A stretch of 6,833 bases of DNA from Alphaproteobacteria bacterium MarineAlpha10_Bin3 (lineage in GTDB: Bacteria > Pseudomonadota > Alphaproteobacteria > UBA8366 > GCA-2717185): assembly GCA_002937525.1 (NCBI GenBank), contig PTKA01000075.1, positions 1-6,833 on the forward strand. Reading direction: 5' to 3'. A program made the position numbers and the translations under genes. The notes under the pieces were generated by a model. The model did no database searches, had not been told where the DNA came from, and was given only the letters and a program-made list of their open reading frames with translations. Shown here one piece after another: positions 6,104-6,833 of the stretch. Numbering within the stretch: the stretch's first letter is position 1; each line of letters starts with the position of its first letter.

Positions 6104-6532
6104 TTACACCCCATCTCGGGGTCGGATCAATTTCAGGACCGCGCTGGCGGTCAGCAAGGTTCGCTCGCCGGTGAAAATCCGGCCGCGCACAAAAGCGAGG
6201 CTGCGCGTCCGGCGCACCAGCTCTCCGATCCCCTCGATCAGATCGCCCGACCGGCCGGAATCGACGAATTCGGTATTCAGCGATACCGTCACCAGCATTT
6301 CGGTCCGGTTTTGCTTCGCCGCCACGACCATGGTCAAATCGATCATCGTCATCATCAGACCGCCATGGACGATACCATGGCGGTTGCAATGCCGGGATTG
6401 CGCCATCATCACGAAATGATTGCCGCCATCGTCGCGCCGGCGCCAATGGAACGGCCCGGCGTGATTTTCAAACGGATCGACCGGATCGTAGATCGAATAA
6501 CCGTCCAGCGGTGCGCAAGGTGGTACGGTCAT
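6104..6532 (-). CDS. PaaI-type hot-dog fold thioesterase
   Basis: A 142-residue single-domain protein. The N-terminal block PVDPFENHAGPFHWRR (17-32) and the core NRHGIVHGGLMMTMIDLTMV (50-69) are typical of PaaI/YdiI-like acyl-CoA thioesterases. These hydrolyse acyl- or aryl-CoA to free acid and CoA in the cytoplasm. Asn50, the HGG motif (56-58) and Asp65 match the usual oxyanion and catalytic positions. The second half has the expected beta strands, with LVTVSLNTEFVDSGRSGDLI and ELVRRTRSLAFVRG. The ATG at 6532 follows GAGG at 6538-6541. It is the first visible gene of the leftward block, and an insertion-sequence remnant starts about 55 bases upstream, so the original promoter region may have been disturbed. 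Substrate is not predictable. Confidence 0.9.
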   Translation of the reverse strand: MTVPPCAPLDGYSIYDPVDPFENHAGPFHWRRRDDGGNHFVMMAQSRHCNRHGIVHGGLMMTMIDLTMVVAAKQNRTEMLVTVSLNTEFVDSGRSGDLIEGIGELVRRTRSLAFVRGRIFTGERTLLTASAVLKLIRPRDGV

Positions 6533-6636
6533 CGCAACCTCAAGATATGCTGAAGGCGGGCGGCAGGACGACTATCCTTCCAGATTGAGCTACTCCCCAT
6601 TCGTTGGACAGTTTTGGTGAAGATTTAAGCTACGAT
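6533..6636. other. Intergenic region between thioesterase gene and transposase remnant
   Basis: These 104 bases hold the thioesterase ribosome binding site (GAGG, 6538-6541) and the presumed end of the insertion sequence. The hexamer AGCTAC occurs twice in the same orientation, at 6588-6593 and 6628-6633. I find no convincing sigma70 promoter on the minus strand and no intrinsic terminator. Confidence 0.4.
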
Positions 6637-6833
6637 TTAGGCCGTAGACTCATAATGCCTGAGCCAAATTCGCATTGCAGCAATTTTGACCGCGGCCAGG
6701 AAGTTTTCCGGACGTTTATCGTACCTTGTTGCAATCCCTCGATATTGTATGAGTTTGCTGAAGGCGAACGAGCCGTTGCGGTTCTTCTTTGGGGGAATAT
6801 TGGCCCCCGCCTCTCGCTGGTCTGCGCACTCAC
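6587..6833 (-). mobile_element. 3' end of an IS5-family-like insertion sequence
   Basis: The right edge carries a transposase C-terminus (6637-6833), followed on the minus strand by about 50 bases of non-coding, more A/T-rich sequence ending near AACGAATGGGGAGTAGCTC. This is where the terminal inverted repeat should lie. The outer boundary near 6587 is a guess, because the other end of the element and any target duplication are outside the window. Base composition drops in GC from about 6590 rightwards compared with the neighbouring genes, which fits foreign origin. The element is oriented so that its transposase reads toward the thioesterase gene. Confidence 0.55.
6637..6833 (-). pseudogene. 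IS5-family transposase C-terminal remnant with internal deletion
   Basis: The minus-strand frame ending at TAA 6639-6637 gives 64 codons and runs off the right edge. It begins with GANIPPKKNRNGSFAFSK and ends with IATRYDKRPENFLAAVK, then RIWLRHYESTA. This is the typical C-terminus of IS5-family DDE transposases. In intact relatives a stretch of about 15 residues of the form YRxRNxVERFFNKLK lies between the SFAFSK block and the QYRGIATRYDK block. It holds the catalytic Glu of the DDE triad. Here SK is followed almost directly by LIQYRGIATRYD, so that stretch is missing in frame. The enzyme should be inactive. The upstream part of the gene is outside the window. Family assignment is from recalled motifs. 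Confidence 0.75.

Noticed and set aside
5373..6419. A 348-codon open frame on the plus strand across the glutathione transferase and thioesterase genes
   Set aside because: Both minus-strand genes have complete family motifs and ribosome binding sites. The plus-strand translation is low in complexity with no domain that I recognise.
6630..6833. A 67-residue minus-strand frame with an apparent start at the right edge
   Set aside because: A different minus-strand frame over the same bases, ending at 6637, matches the transposase C-terminus, so this one is a shadow.
1..6833. CRISPR arrays, tRNA or rRNA genes, and toxin-antitoxin or phage defence genes
   Set aside because: I found no regularly spaced repeats, cloverleaf sequences or motifs of such systems in either strand by eye.

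Overview
The window looks like chromosomal DNA of a GC-rich alphaproteobacterium, probably Rhodospirillales-like and possibly from a metagenome assembly. The best indication is the order ileS – lspA – DUF3035/BamF-type lipoprotein – two M16 peptidases, which I recognise as an alphaproteobacterial arrangement. Nearly all third codon positions are G or C, and GTG starts are used.

Left edge (1-438): two gene fragments meet head to head. On the minus strand, about 1-230 encodes part of the GcvT/folate-binding domain of a sarcosine- or dimethylglycine-dehydrogenase-like enzyme and runs off the left edge. On the plus strand, about 208-438 is the C-terminal zinc finger of isoleucyl-tRNA synthetase (ileS). 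Both lack their 5' parts. The junction at about 205-235 is therefore a rearrangement breakpoint or an assembly chimera.

Plus-strand envelope block (452-4385): lspA (signal peptidase II), a small DUF3035 lipoprotein with a clear lipobox, then two exported M16 proteins overlapping by one base. The first M16 protein keeps the HxxEH zinc site. The second has lost every residue of it and should be the non-catalytic partner. LspA would process the lipoprotein encoded just after it. Two tandem hairpins lie between the lipoprotein gene and the first peptidase gene.

Minus-strand acyl-CoA/thiol block (4400-6532, transcribed right to left): a PaaI-type hot-dog thioesterase, a Nu-class (YfcG-like) glutathione transferase, a MaoC N-terminal-type (FAS1-like) dehydratase half and a MaoC hydratase half. 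The two MaoC halves look like a heterodimeric (R)-enoyl-CoA hydratase in which only the shorter, downstream subunit has the Asp/His dyad. The block meets the M16 genes tail to tail with a 14-bp gap and no visible terminator.

Right edge (about 6587-6833): the 3' end of an IS5-family-like insertion sequence, pointing toward the thioesterase gene. Its transposase frame appears to have lost in frame the segment that normally carries the catalytic glutamate, so it is probably dead.

I see no tRNA, rRNA, CRISPR array or defence/phage system. No clearly novel system is present. The points most worth checking are the junction at about 205-235, the two active/inactive protein pairs and the internally deleted transposase.
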